DNA of 64,000 bases from Motacilla alba alba (Eukaryota > Chordata > Aves > Passeriformes > Motacillidae): the NCBI RefSeq assembly GCF_015832195.1, contig NC_052028.1:10521501-10585500 (forward strand), given 5' to 3'. The translations under genes were made by a program, and so were the position numbers. Every line of letters begins with the position of its first letter. Positions within the stretch are counted from its first letter, which is position 1. A model generated the notes under the pieces. It was not told where the DNA came from and searched no databases. It saw only the letters and a program-made list of their open reading frames with translations. Below, piece by piece: positions 24,571 through 37,000 of the stretch.

Positions 24571-27500
24571 AAATCACACATTGTATGGGGCCACAGAGAC
24601 ACACAGCTCATACTGTCCCTAATCAACTGCACAAACCCTGAACCTGAACCTCTTTTAATGGGTGTTTAAGCAGAATCACTGACAACCTGAGAAATGGCAG
24701 AGAGGCGCTTTATTCCTGAAGTGAGTAACTGCTGCCCAGAGCTGGGGAGGTGATAAACACTCACGCTGAGTGCGGCAGGACCAGCATTGTCTCTGGTTTT
24801 AGCTCTTGTTGACAGTGGATCAACTCCAGATTTGGAGCTGTGCATCCAGAAATTGCAATTTGCATTTGGAGCCTGGCGGATTACCCTGCTAGTGGAATGT
24901 ATAGGCAGCCTGGCAATGGGGACAGGAGCCCTGAGCCACCACTCTGGACTCATCCCACGTCCCAGCCCTGAGCCTCTGGCACGGTCTGGCCGGCAATCCA
25001 GTAATACCCAAACACAAGGCCAAGGCTGGATTTGTTTTGCTTGTGGGAGCTTCATACCATAAACTGCTTAATTTTACTCTGTGTCTGCTGTCTTGCTCTG
25101 GAAACTTTGCAGAAGCTTTTGTGTCTCAGATGTGCACTTTGCAAAACAGAGGATTTTCCACCTTGTCCAGTGAAAGGCAGAGCCCTTTCAGCAAGTCCCT
25201 CTGACATCGTGGCATGTGCACAGAGCAAGAGCCAGCAGAAGAAATTAATTCAGCACATAAGGAACAAAGGATATCAGGACTGCCAAGAGAAATATTAACT
25301 TTTCTCATATGTAAGCGTGTTTGACATTGGTTTAACCATATTAATTTGCATACAATGCACGTCTCGCACAAAATTGGGTGAACTAATGACAAAGTTCACA
25401 AAGCAAACAATGTCAGGGCACAAAAGTCCATTTTTCATCATAATACTTCAGGTATTTGAGTACCCACAAAGCATACTAAACAGGATCAAACAAGCCTAGA
25501 GCACCATCACTTCCCAGCTAATCCCTGGTAGAAACCTTCACTGAGCACAGGTAGCAGCTCTGTCATCCTTCCCTCCCCATTCCACTGGCTCAAAATTCCT
25601 GCAAATACCACAGCCCATTTGAAAATGCCCAGTATGAAAGATGCTTGACATATTTTCATCTGCATCCTCATTTACAGCAGCCCCAGACTCGCAGTTGTGC
25701 TGCACTAATCCCCAGTTCAGCCATCCCCAGCCTCTGCCTTCGCCGATTATCCCAACCCCGACCCGCCGAGCAGCGAGATTTAATCCTCCCCTGAAATGCT
25801 TCCAAGCCAGATTCAAACTGCCAAGAAAAGGTCCACATTCCTCAATTTCTATCACCCTTGGCTATGTGCTTTGTTGGCTGAATTGTCTTAATAGAAATAT
25901 GTAAGTACTCGAATGTGAGTGTGTGTTTATCCCTACCTCTGGAGAGAAACCTGCCTTGCCCTACAGCCATCACACCCTGGGGAGCCCCTTTTCCTTACAG
26001 TGCTCTGGAGATTTGCAGATTAATCTCACCAAACCAGCTCTTCTGAACTCAGCAGCACAGACCATTCAAAACAGCTTTTCTGCATAAAACAAAGACCTGT
26101 TTCCAGACATTATCCACTACTTCCACAGGGATCACTTGAAGTTTGCTCTACATTTTTCTAGAAAGGAGGGAAGATTTTTTTCTCTGCCCCTTTGGACACA
26201 CTGAATACCCAGTGCACGCCCAGAAAAGCTTTTTGCAGTCCAAGTCCTCACTTGGGTCAATGGGTCCTCACTTTGACCAAGTATTGGTAACACTCCTCTG
26301 TCTCTCTTCTCTCCTCCTTCAAATTCCTTGGACAAGGATGCTGAAGGAAAAGAGCCCAACTCCCTTTGCCAAGGGATGCACAGAATCCCTCCGTGCTTCC
26401 TAACACAGATGGTTTCCAAGAGAAAGTCACGTACAAACAACATCTGCAAAACTGCTATAAGGCTTAGACCTCCACAGCATCCTAAACAGCTGTCTGCCAC
26501 AGAATAAACAAATATTTTTCTTGTTTTATGTCTAGCAGCACATTTTATCCAAGAGATCTACAGTGGCGACTTCTGGGAGGGAGAAGGCATGTTGGGGGAG
26601 ATGGGGAGAGAGCTGGGACAATGTCCTACTGAGAAAAGCAGAGGCTCCTGTGTATCTCAAATTGTGCTTTTGACTCTAAATAAAACTTACCTTTTTAAAG
26701 GTGGAGAAGACTAGCCATTAATTAAAAAACAAGCCCTGGTGATCATCACACAGATTTAAAATACCAGGGGGCCACTGGGGCTGCCTAGTAAAGAAAGATG
26801 TACTTTCCAAATACTGTCTTTAAAATGTCATTCCCTCCACAATAAAATGACTGGTTTTTAATTCAAACATCCCAGCCCTCCATATAAAGATCCCATCTTC
26901 ACTAACTTGATGGGCCCAGGTCACTGTAGCTGTGGAGTGCTCATCACAACAGGAATTTCTTCATGCCCTGGACAAAGGGTTCATACCAAAACAACTGGCA
27001 GCATCTCCATTAAAATAAAATGTTCTCTTTCCCTTTTTTGTGCCACACGCAAGCTCCCCCACTAAGTTTCAAATTGGTTTTTAATCTAGTTATTAAATTA
27101 AGTGTCTTTTTTATCTTAGAAAAAAGTTTTATTTGTTTATTTGTTTATGATTTCTTTTAGAACCAATGTAAGAGGTCAAATAAATTCCAGATGTCATCCA
27201 GACTCTTCTGTATTTGATTTTTTTTTTTTTGTCTTTTCTTTTGAAATTCATGCAAAGGAACATGTAAAGATCACAGTAAAATGCAATTATCTTTAAATCC
27301 CTGGATTTTCATCTTCTGCTTGCAACAGCAGCACTCTCATGGCAGGATCTGTGCTACATAATACCAACTTCTGTTATATGAGATTTAATTATCTTTATTT
27401 TTCAACATGGCTCACAATACTCACTAGTTCTTCCTATGCCATGGGCTGAAAAATCATATGGTAATAGAAATTGTATCAATATATATCAATATAGCCAAAG

Positions 27501-30500
27501 GTTTTTCCAGTTTAGCAGCTCTGGCCATGAAGTTAAGAGCTAGGAACATGGAGAAGCTACAACACACCAATGGCAATCCCAACAGCACATATTATATTGA
27601 ATATAGTCTTAATGCTCACAGTTCCTAATTTTAGACCTCTGAGTCAGTCCATGGAAATGCTGCACAAGTTTTAACCAAGGCTTGATTTCCTGACAATAAC
27701 CACAGTCCAAATTAACCAGCACAACTCCTGGAAGAGACAATACATTGCATTTTAAAGCCAGTCAAGACTTAATCCATGACTTCACCTAAATCATTTGGCA
27801 GTTCAGGAGCATGGAGGACACTCTCCCTGCCAGGTCTCTTTGACCAGGAAGGTCTTTGCCCCTTGGCAAATTGACTTTTAAGATTGCACCACGCATTTTA
27901 ATGCAACAAGACTGAAGCTCAGGATCAAATGCTGGAGGCTTGGAAAGAAAATATTAATTTAAAAAAAAATATTTTCCTACTCTGTTGCTCTGCCTGTGAA
28001 CAGACTACAAAGGTTCTTCCTTGCTCTGAACTGCTGGTTTCCCAGCATTTACAAATTCTGTCCTCAGCTGTAGCTACTTCAAAGGCAATAGATATGGCTC
28101 AGAGAGAAAACAAAATTGGAAAGAAAAACGATGCTGGCATTTCAGCAAAATACTGGTCACTTAGTGAGAAATCCTTGGGATCTCAGAATTAATTTTGGAT
28201 TGCTTGAAATTTATCTCCCCGCATCTTTTTGATGCATCCCATTTTCTGCTGAGAATTTCTCCACATGATAGCTCTGTCTCCACAATCCCTGAAAATTAAA
28301 AAAACAAATCAAACTGCCTTCCACAGTCATGCAAAGTATAAGCCAAGTAACCTGAATTCCAAGCTTTCATTTTAAGCAAAGAGGTGTCATAAAATAATCA
28401 CTAGCTCAAATGATGTATCAGTTCCAGGACTCCTTCCAAGGCAAGGACACAGGTAGATACTGGGAATACTGAAATGAGAGTCCCAGGGAGGCTTCAGAGC
28501 AGCACCTCTGAACCCTGTAGGGCTACATACAAGGCTCAGCTCCACCCTCCCTGTGTGAATGGGGGTTTAACTTACAGGAGGCTTGGGTACAGAGCTGGTT
28601 TTGTGCTGGTTTCTTACTGCACTCTTTGTTAAGAAAAATTTGAGTTGAGTTTCTGTCCCAATTCCTTCTCAATTTGTTTTTTCATCTCTCAAGAGCAACA
28701 ATTGCAGCAGCCCACCACAACCAACACAGGAGCTTCAGATCCATCTTTTTGTAAAGCATTCATATGAACAGGCAGGTAAAAGTACACATTTTGGATAATT
28801 TGCAATTTTTCTCTTTGCTCTGATGAAGTTTTTACCTAATTACATCCGTGCCCATGTCTTAAACCAGGGACATAACCAAGGAGCTAAGCTGGTACCTTCC
28901 AAGTCTTTCTGATGTTTAATAGCCCCAAGCTAACAAAGTCAGCAGTAGAAGACTGGAGATGAGTCTTCAGATCACACAGGCATGTATTTGCTGTCTCCTC
29001 AAGGGATGAGTCTCAGCAACCTCAGATGCTCCCTCCTGGGTTGTACAAAGGACAGCCAAACCCTCTCCCCTGGGTGTTGGGTGTTCTGGTTCCACCCAGC
29101 TGGGTGGGAGAACAGAGGGTGCCTCAGGGCATGGTCCAGGAAAGGGAAGGGAGGAATACTGGCAGCTATCATGAACACAGTTTGAGGATGTAGCTCCTAA
29201 AGTTTGCCAGATTCCTCCACAATTGCATGCAGCAGGTACAGCTGATGGAGTCAAATAACTGCAAAGATTAATTTCCTGCTCTGTGGTAGAGAAGGTGCTG
29301 ACTGGCCAGGTTTAGGGAAACAATGAGCATGTCAGCTAGACCATAAATTGGTTTAAATGCTAGAAAAATTATCTGTTGGCTGGCAGGGCTTAATGCACAA
29401 CAAGCTGTCTGATGTGGACACAAATTAATCACACTCCAAAATGGACAGCTCAAAGCCTTGCAGAGTGTCTGCATACACGCAGGCATAACGAAAAATTGAG
29501 ATTTCATCAAACTGGATGAATAGCCTGGAGCACAAGGCATCATTCTTGAGTATTTCCCTGCTGAGCATTTTTAATAGGTAAATGGTATTTTCATTGCTGT
29601 TATGATGAAAGCCATTAACTTCAGCTTGCAGTTCCTAAAGAGGAGATTGATGGCAGGGAATCAAGGAACGCATGAGTTCAAATGAGACAAGATGAGGTGC
29701 CAAAGCCTGAATTGCAGTATCCTTCGTGACTTACATTTTATGATGGTTAAACCAGCAATAACCAATCAATTCTTTGTTTGACTTGGAGAATTACTATTTC
29801 AATTCCTTTCTCATGTTGGGAGAGCTCTCTTCCAGTGCTATACAGTCACAGCCGCACATCCTGCCTCAGAGTTACTCCAGAGCAGTCACCAAAACCATAT
29901 CCCTGCATTATTCCTTGGATCATGGCATTTTTAATCTCCTCTGAACATACTGTAGGAATGCAGAGATTAAATTAGTGTTTAATCACTGCTACTTATAGAA
30001 CTTGCTTTATTCTTACCACTCATATTTGACCACAGTAGAAAGCATTAACTGTGCCAAATGAATATTTTACTTAAAACAACAAAGATACTATAAATAACTT
30101 AGGCTCAATTTGCAAAGGTTAAATCTAGCATTTAATATCAAATTCTTGGAATTTCCATAGAGCTTTTCATGGGAAGAGATCAAAGAACATTTATACAATA
30201 TTGTTACTCATATTTTACGTATAGGAAATGCAACTCCTAAACATGTGAGATGTTTACCCAATATTAGCAGTTATGGTCAGGAATAATGTAAAGTTTTTAG
30301 ATTTTTGCTTCAAAAGACAACTCTGTTATCCTGAGGACCAACTGGAATGCTTGCATTGCTCTGTTCACCCATTTACATGTTCTATAGCTGGGTAACTTTA
30401 ATAATCACTTATTTAACTAATATATTCCCTACTAAAAAAAATCTAGACACAAAAACCTTGAAAGCAAGCAAATCGCTTATTTGCAGTCAATCTTCTGCAA

Positions 30501-30681
30501 CTACCTTTGTTTTATATACTCTGATCTGATTGCTGAAAACTAAGGGCAAAGAGTTATGAAAAACCAAAACTACACAGTATTTTTATTTTTAATCCTGTAT
30601 GTGAAATAACTCTGTATCATTCTGCTGATTTGTCAGTGTTATGACACTGCTTCTGACCTTCAAAACACCCATAAAAGGCCA

Positions 30682-30780
30682 GCATTATTTTAGGTGGCAC
30701 TTCTGTCACAGGAAACTGAGACCACAACCTTGCCCAAAGCACAGAGGCCCAGGTACCACACAGAAAGCAGGGGTATTTCC
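30682..30780. repeat. Possible ancient MIR-type SINE relic
   Basis: CAGGAAACTGAGACCACAAC, then CTTGCCCAAAGCACAGAGGC and CCACACAGAAAGCAGGG resemble the core-to-3' part of MIR (GGAAACTGAGGC, CTTGCCCAAGGTCACACAGC). The match is by eye and diverged. Similar faint matches lie near 30170-30290, 40515-40565 and 54870-54950. Confidence 0.35.
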
Positions 30781-32142
30781 CAGTAAAATTTTTGACTTAA
30801 AAATAAAATAGTCAAGAATTCAACATCAGCATTTACATTTTTCAATCAAAAGCAGTATGGAAGTGTTCTCAATTTTGTGGAAGACGTTTCCCTTCTTTTT
30901 TTTTTTTTGAAGTGTCCAAGGCAGGAAACATATTTACGAAGACATCCCGCTCTTCACTATGTGGATGTGCAAGATTTCAGTAAATATCAACAATATTCCA
31001 GGCGAGAGATGAGCCACAAGTGACCATGGTTCCACATCCTACCAGCAGAGATCCAGCCAAGTCTTTGTGCTGGATGATTTGGATTTGCCAGAGGAGGAAA
31101 GACCAGAGAAGATGTGAGGCATATCACATTTACTCAACACTAAGGGTCTTCTGTCCTCTTGCATATCTGAGATACTTTACTGAGCTCTTTCCCAGATCCA
31201 CTGAACACCCCTAGAAAAAGCCATCTTTAGCGAGAAAACTGAATTTTCCCTCGCATCTTACAGTTGTGTTTCTGAAGGAAATGTATCCATTTTGACCAAA
31301 AAATCCACGTAGCACATGGGCTGTTTAGAGCATTTTCATAAGATGACCACATTGAACTGATTTCTGGCATTAAGGCCCTGAAAGCTGGAGCAGCAGCATG
31401 CTCCCACATTCCTTCCTCCCTAGTAACGAAGATGGACAGTGACAAACATCCATTCTGCATGAGGTACACATTAAAAAAAAAAAAATTATCTGGACTTAAT
31501 CGAAACTTGTCTTCATACCAACATGAAGCGATGCCTTGAGAACAGGGCTCTTTACTAGGAACATTTTTCTTTTTACCTTCAACTGATTATGGTTTCCTTG
31601 CTTTTCAAACACTAGCTTCAAGCCACATGTGTCTCCACATCAGTTTATCTGCTGCTTTCAACTTCTATCAGCCCCTGTTTTTACTCAAACAGGAAAGCAT
31701 ACAGAATGTTCTAGTTAAAGTCTATTTTTGAGTATAATAAAGCTATGCAAGCCCATTTCCATTTTCTGGTGTCTCCAACAAACAGACTACCCAAGTTCAT
31801 TAGGACGACAGTTTCTTGGCAATCAAGTCATTTTTCATTGTGTCTATAAGAACTTATTTTATTAATCCTTTGGCTCACTTACAAAACCCCATGCTCAGCA
31901 CCAAACAAAAGGACCCACATTCTGTCATCAAGTCCACACCTTGGGCATTTTTTCCTCAAGTGTTGCTGGGGATGGTGGGGTAAGGGAAGAAGTCAAGCAA
32001 GGGAAGACCTAAAAGTCAACCTAAGTGGTCTTCAGCCTCTCCTTCCTTTGTGCTCTGCCTCATTAATAACCTAATGAGGGATGGGATTTTATTTATTTGG
32101 TCTGGAGTTTTTATGGGAGCTTTTTTGGCTTGTTTTTTGAGT

Positions 32143-32167
32143 GGGTTTGAGGGTTTGGGGTTGGGGG
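32143..32167 (+). other. G-quadruplex motif
   Basis: Four G-runs (3, 3, 4 and 5) are separated by loops TTTGA, TTT and TT, within a T/G-rich stretch. The motif is on the plus strand, which is the template strand for COL23A1, so the DNA rather than the collagen transcript could fold. Confidence 0.7.
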
Positions 32168-33649
32168 CAAGGAGTAAAACATATGCTTTTAAATTCACCC
32201 TATTCTTTAACCATCCCTCTCAGAATCTATTTCAGAAAACAAAGCTGCAATCTGTTACTAAAAGATAAGGAAACATTTCTGGAGCCCTCTCAAACAGTTT
32301 ATTCCGTGATCTGCACTCCATAATTGCAGAACTGCACGTTTCCATGCTATCAGAGCCCTGCCTCTGCTATGGGTTTATTAGGGGTATTTTGGGAAGGGCT
32401 CAGTGCAGGGCACCCACCAAGGCAGCTTGGATGGGCTCCTTGGCAGCTCCTTCTGCTGAGCCAGGGGCAGAACAGGGCACAGCTTGTGGCTGAAGCTCAG
32501 AGGCATGAGAGTAATGCAAATGACAACTGCTTAATAATAAATGGTGATATATATGCTCATAATATCCACAGTAAGAGACATTAATGTGGACATGTGCTCA
32601 CCATACAGCTGAGCCCTACAAAAGGGAGCGCTCCCTCTCCTAGTGCCCACGCTGGGCAGGAGCTGGAGCACTGGCTCCTGGCACTGAGAAGGCTCTGAGG
32701 CTCACCCCACCTCAGATATCCTCGCTTGGGGATGTTCCACTGAACTGGATTTTGTAAACAGCAACCCTCTGCTGTTCTGGAGGCTTTATATTTAAAACTT
32801 GCAAATCAAACAAAGTGGACTGTTCATCCTTGGGGAACACACCCTGTCCTTGTCTTTCTCTCCTGGACAGCAGCACAGCTATCCCTCCCTGCCAAATTCA
32901 CCAGCCCAGTCCACCTTGATCATCTTGCTGGAGACCTGCATGGTGGAGTCACCTCTTTATTATTGCTTTAAAATAATTAATTCATTTCCAGCCCCAAAAT
33001 TCAATAAATGTATTTAACTTCTGGTTTCTTTTGGTACCTCTCAAGCCCTAAGGACAGATTTGAAGAACTGGGCTGGGCTGCAGGCTGGGCAGCTCCAAAG
33101 CTGTTCTGCTGTGGCTGCTGGCTCAACCCTCTTACTGCTCACCACCAAGTAAGTATTAAACCAGAAGGATGTGTTGACTTTGGAAGCAAATTTAAAGAGA
33201 ACATCCAGCTTTGGCACAGGATTGAAGAAACTTCTCAACCTAACCTCCAGAGTACAAGCTATCCTCACATCCATGGGAACTACTCCTTTCAGAAGAAAGG
33301 ACAAAAATAGTGGATAAACCACTGAAAACTGATCTTGCTTTCACCTCAGTGCCCATTCCCATCAAACAGGGAATGCTGCAAACAAGAAAACCTGGTCTTA
33401 ATGTCAGCCATCAACCACCACTCTGACACACAAAGCCAGGAATAAACTAATCCAGCACAGAAGGACAGCAACAAAACAAGGTTCTGCTACAAGTTTGTTC
33501 AACAGAACATAAGCCAGGAGGGACTTCAAAGCAAAACTCTCCTTGCACAACACCCACAGAGCCCAACCAACATTGTGATGACTCAGAAAATCCCCAGTGA
33601 CACCATCCCAGTGCTCTGAGGCTGCCCAGGCAGCTGGGGAAACAAGGGA

Positions 33650-34093
33650 GGCAGCACCACAGGGTGATAAGGAAAACCAAAAATGAGGATTTTGTGCATA
33701 TCCTCACAATCAATAAGAAGCAGAGAAGCTCAGTCCTTTTTTTTTTTTTTTTTTAATCTGCTGGTACAAATTAATCTCTAATTTATTATTTCAGAAGTCA
33801 GAGGACCACTAGGAAAAAACTGTTCTTAAGCAGTTATGTAGTATAAATACATTACCTGCTGGGAGGCTGGAAAACAAGGCTGGCAGCACCACAGGGTGAT
33901 AAGGAAAACCAAAAATGAGGATTTTGTGCATATCCTCACAATCAATAAGAAGCAGAGAAGCTCAGTCCTTTTTTTTTTTTTTTTTTAATCTGCTGGTACA
34001 AATTAATCTCTAATTTATTATTTCAGAAGTCAGAGGACCACTAGGAAAAAACTGTTCTTAAGCAGTTATGTAGTATAAATACATTACCTGCTG
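33650..34093. repeat. 212-bp direct tandem duplication with 20-bp spacer
   Basis: Copy 1 spans 33650-33861 and copy 2 spans 33882-34093, a 232-bp offset. Reading both base by base I found no difference, even in the internal T18 run (33737-33754 and 33969-33986). The flanks and the 20-bp spacer differ, although the spacer resembles the sequence just before copy 1 (CTGG...AAACAAGG). The unit is non-coding. Identity through an 18-T homopolymer implies either a very recent duplication or an assembly artefact. Confidence 0.95.
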
Positions 34094-37000
34094 CTGCTTC
34101 CTGCTAGAACACATATCAGCACAGAGCCAGGCAGCACAAATCTCCTAAGATTTCTGGGAAGAAAGCCTTTATATTCACAAGAATCATCTCACATTGAGCA
34201 AAATAGACCCATAAAACTGGCCTTTGCAAAGGATGTTTGCTGAGACATACATGTCCTACCCTTTACAGAATCACCAGGCTCAGGCAATGAACCCTTTTCA
34301 GATGAGGTCTGAGCACATCAGTTTTAGTCCCGTAGCCATGAGGCAACTAAAAGGGGATTAAATTTTCTTCCCTCGAGCTGGGAGGGAAACATCCCTTTCA
34401 AAATGTTATTGAAATAATAAAACATTTCAATAACCATACAGCTGTGGAGCAGCAGTGCTACGAGTACACACCACGTTAAAGACCCTGCTAGAATTTTATG
34501 AGTCTGCTAAAAAACAGAACCCAAAATCCTCTGCAATTCCACAACATGCAGACACGCACACAGAGCCCCCCCAGCAGCAGCTGGCTTCAAAAAAAAGGAA
34601 AATCACAGTGGTGGAAAACCTCCAGTCAATACCACCAGCACAGCCACACACCCCTTTGTGCTGACGTGCAACTGATGTGTGGCAACAGTGAACAGGAATG
34701 TCCACAGCCACCTCCAGTGTCAGCAAGAGGCAAAAAAAGGACAAAATCTCTCAGCTTCACACTTAGAAGGGTGGCCCTTTTCTGGTTTTTTTTTGATAGT
34801 TGTATCCTAGGAGCAGCAGCCACACCTCTGAGCCTTGGGACGCCTGATGCTACAGGAACCCAGAACCAAAACTCATTCTTCACCCCCAAAGTCCTACAGC
34901 TCCTTGTTTCTCAGATCCATGCAAAAAGAGAGGAAAACAGCCCCACAGCCCCTGCTCTTCTGCATGGAAACACATGCAAACCCAAATTCTCATTGGAGCC
35001 AAGGGAGGGTGGGTTATTGTGCAGGGAACTGGCAGTGCCTTGGGACTCCCATCATGGGGAAGAGCTTTCCCAGCAGCTCCGCAGTGATTTCTGAAGCAGT
35101 TATTGCCACAGGTCCTGACTTCTTGTGTGACTCCCCGGGGGAGCCTGGCCAGGGAGTCAGGAGCTGAAGATGCCCCTGCATTCATCTCCCAGCTCGAATA
35201 TTTTAAACAAAAGAGAAAGGGTGGTCTCATCCTCGGGATTAGCTGCAGCAGGGAGGTCCCTCTGCCAAGCAGGACAGATAACAGAACCGTGATTTCTCAC
35301 ATCGTTACAGCCAAGTACTTGCAAAATCAGAGCTCAGCCACCCTGGGGTGGAGCAGAAAGGCAACCAGGGCCAAGCACTTCGTTTTTGCACAGTCCCCAT
35401 GCAGAGGAATCTCTTCCCAGACACGGGGCCATTCAGCAGCCAAGCTGTCTGGAACTTCATCCCGTTAGGGAGCAGGGGGAAACCGAGCAGAATGGACAAG
35501 AGGGTCAAGACCAGGAGCTGATTAAGTTGTTTTTGTTGCTTCCAGCCTCAAGAATTCTGCTTCTTGCAAGTTGAGTGGAGATGCCCTGAAATAAAAGAGG
35601 TCTGGGTACAGGCAGGGGAACTGCTGGTACCTCCTGAGCAAGGACACCCATCCTCTGTTTGATCTGGAAACCCTCTGGCTTTGCAGTTGCCAAATGTATT
35701 TCAGAAAAGCAAGGGGAGCCTGTGTCTCCAGTTGCATTACAATTATGTTCTTCAGTGGTGATTTCATAGGAAAAAAGTCTGATACCTCCCCCACGACTCC
35801 TGTGTGGATCCAGCACAGCTGAGGTGCAGGCAGAAGTGCTGCAGAGACCTGGTGTGCTGGGGAGGAAATGAAAGAAAACCAGAAAAAACAGATTGTGCTT
35901 TTATTTAAGTGAAATGAAAAAGAAAAAACAGAAAATAGAAGAAGTTGCGTATACAAACACACAACACACATGCATGTCTTTTGTTACAAGAAGTTACCTG
36001 TGCTTTACTCCAGGCTGATTTGGTGGCTGGAGTAGTTTAATCTGCACACAAAGACATCCATATCACCATTTTAAATAGGATTTTCAACCTATTAGGCACA
36101 CAGAAATTACTGTGGAGGCCCAGCACTGCCTAGATGATGAGCAGAAACTCATCCCACACTAAAATCCTCATGGGTTTGGGCAGTGCAGATCTGCTGCCCA
36201 AGCATTTGCACACAAAAGAGGTGCTTGCTCACCTGCATGCAGAGAGCCTTACACATCACACCTGGAAAAATAATGTCCAGATATGCCAGTCTCTACCTTT
36301 TTCTGTGCTCATCCATGTCATAACACCCCCTGAGAAATAAATGACCCCAGTACTGCCTTGAGGCAGAGCAGGAAAGCACAGAGTGACACGAGGTAGAAAC
36401 GATGCTCAGGACAGCGGCACAAGTCTGAACTTAGAGTCCAAGCTCCAGAAAAACTCCAGAGATAAAACAGAATCACAGCAAATTCATTTCCTGCCACAAT
36501 TTTGAGGGAAAATAATAGCATTTCCTTTCCAGTTTTATTGAAAAGTAAGTTCAAATTCAATAGTAATAAATAAACTGAAAACATTCATGGCTCTGGAACA
36601 ACCTGCATCCCCTCTGCCTTTACTAACCCTGAAGCTGTTTGTCTGCTTTGCAAGTGATACATATTTATAAAAACAATAAGAAGAAACACAATGAAACTAT
36701 GATTTATGGTCCCATAAAGATTCCAGTTTAAAAAATCTGTAAAAGATTTGCAGAAAGATTAAAAAGACAACTGAGGCAGGAGAAGTTTTCTAATGTCCCA
36801 TTTTCCTCTTAGCTAAGCAAACATTTCTACTGGAACAATTTACTGAAACACTGGATGTCCTCTTGGCAAAAAAACCACAAATTACCCAAAAAGTCCATAA
36901 TTTTTAAGGGTTTGTGTCTCCCCCATTCAGCAGTTGGGTCCTGGAAACCTCAACAAATCACTGTGAATTGAAAAAGCTGGGACAGCCATTGCCTTCAGTT

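Noticed and set aside
34498..35094. 198-codon plus-strand ORF just after the tandem duplication
   Set aside because: Low-complexity Ser/Gln/Pro-rich start and no recognisable family; no supporting splice sites.
35522..35971. 149-codon minus-strand ORF with a hydrophobic start
   Set aside because: The hydrophobicity comes from A-rich plus-strand DNA read as Phe/Leu codons; no family recognised.
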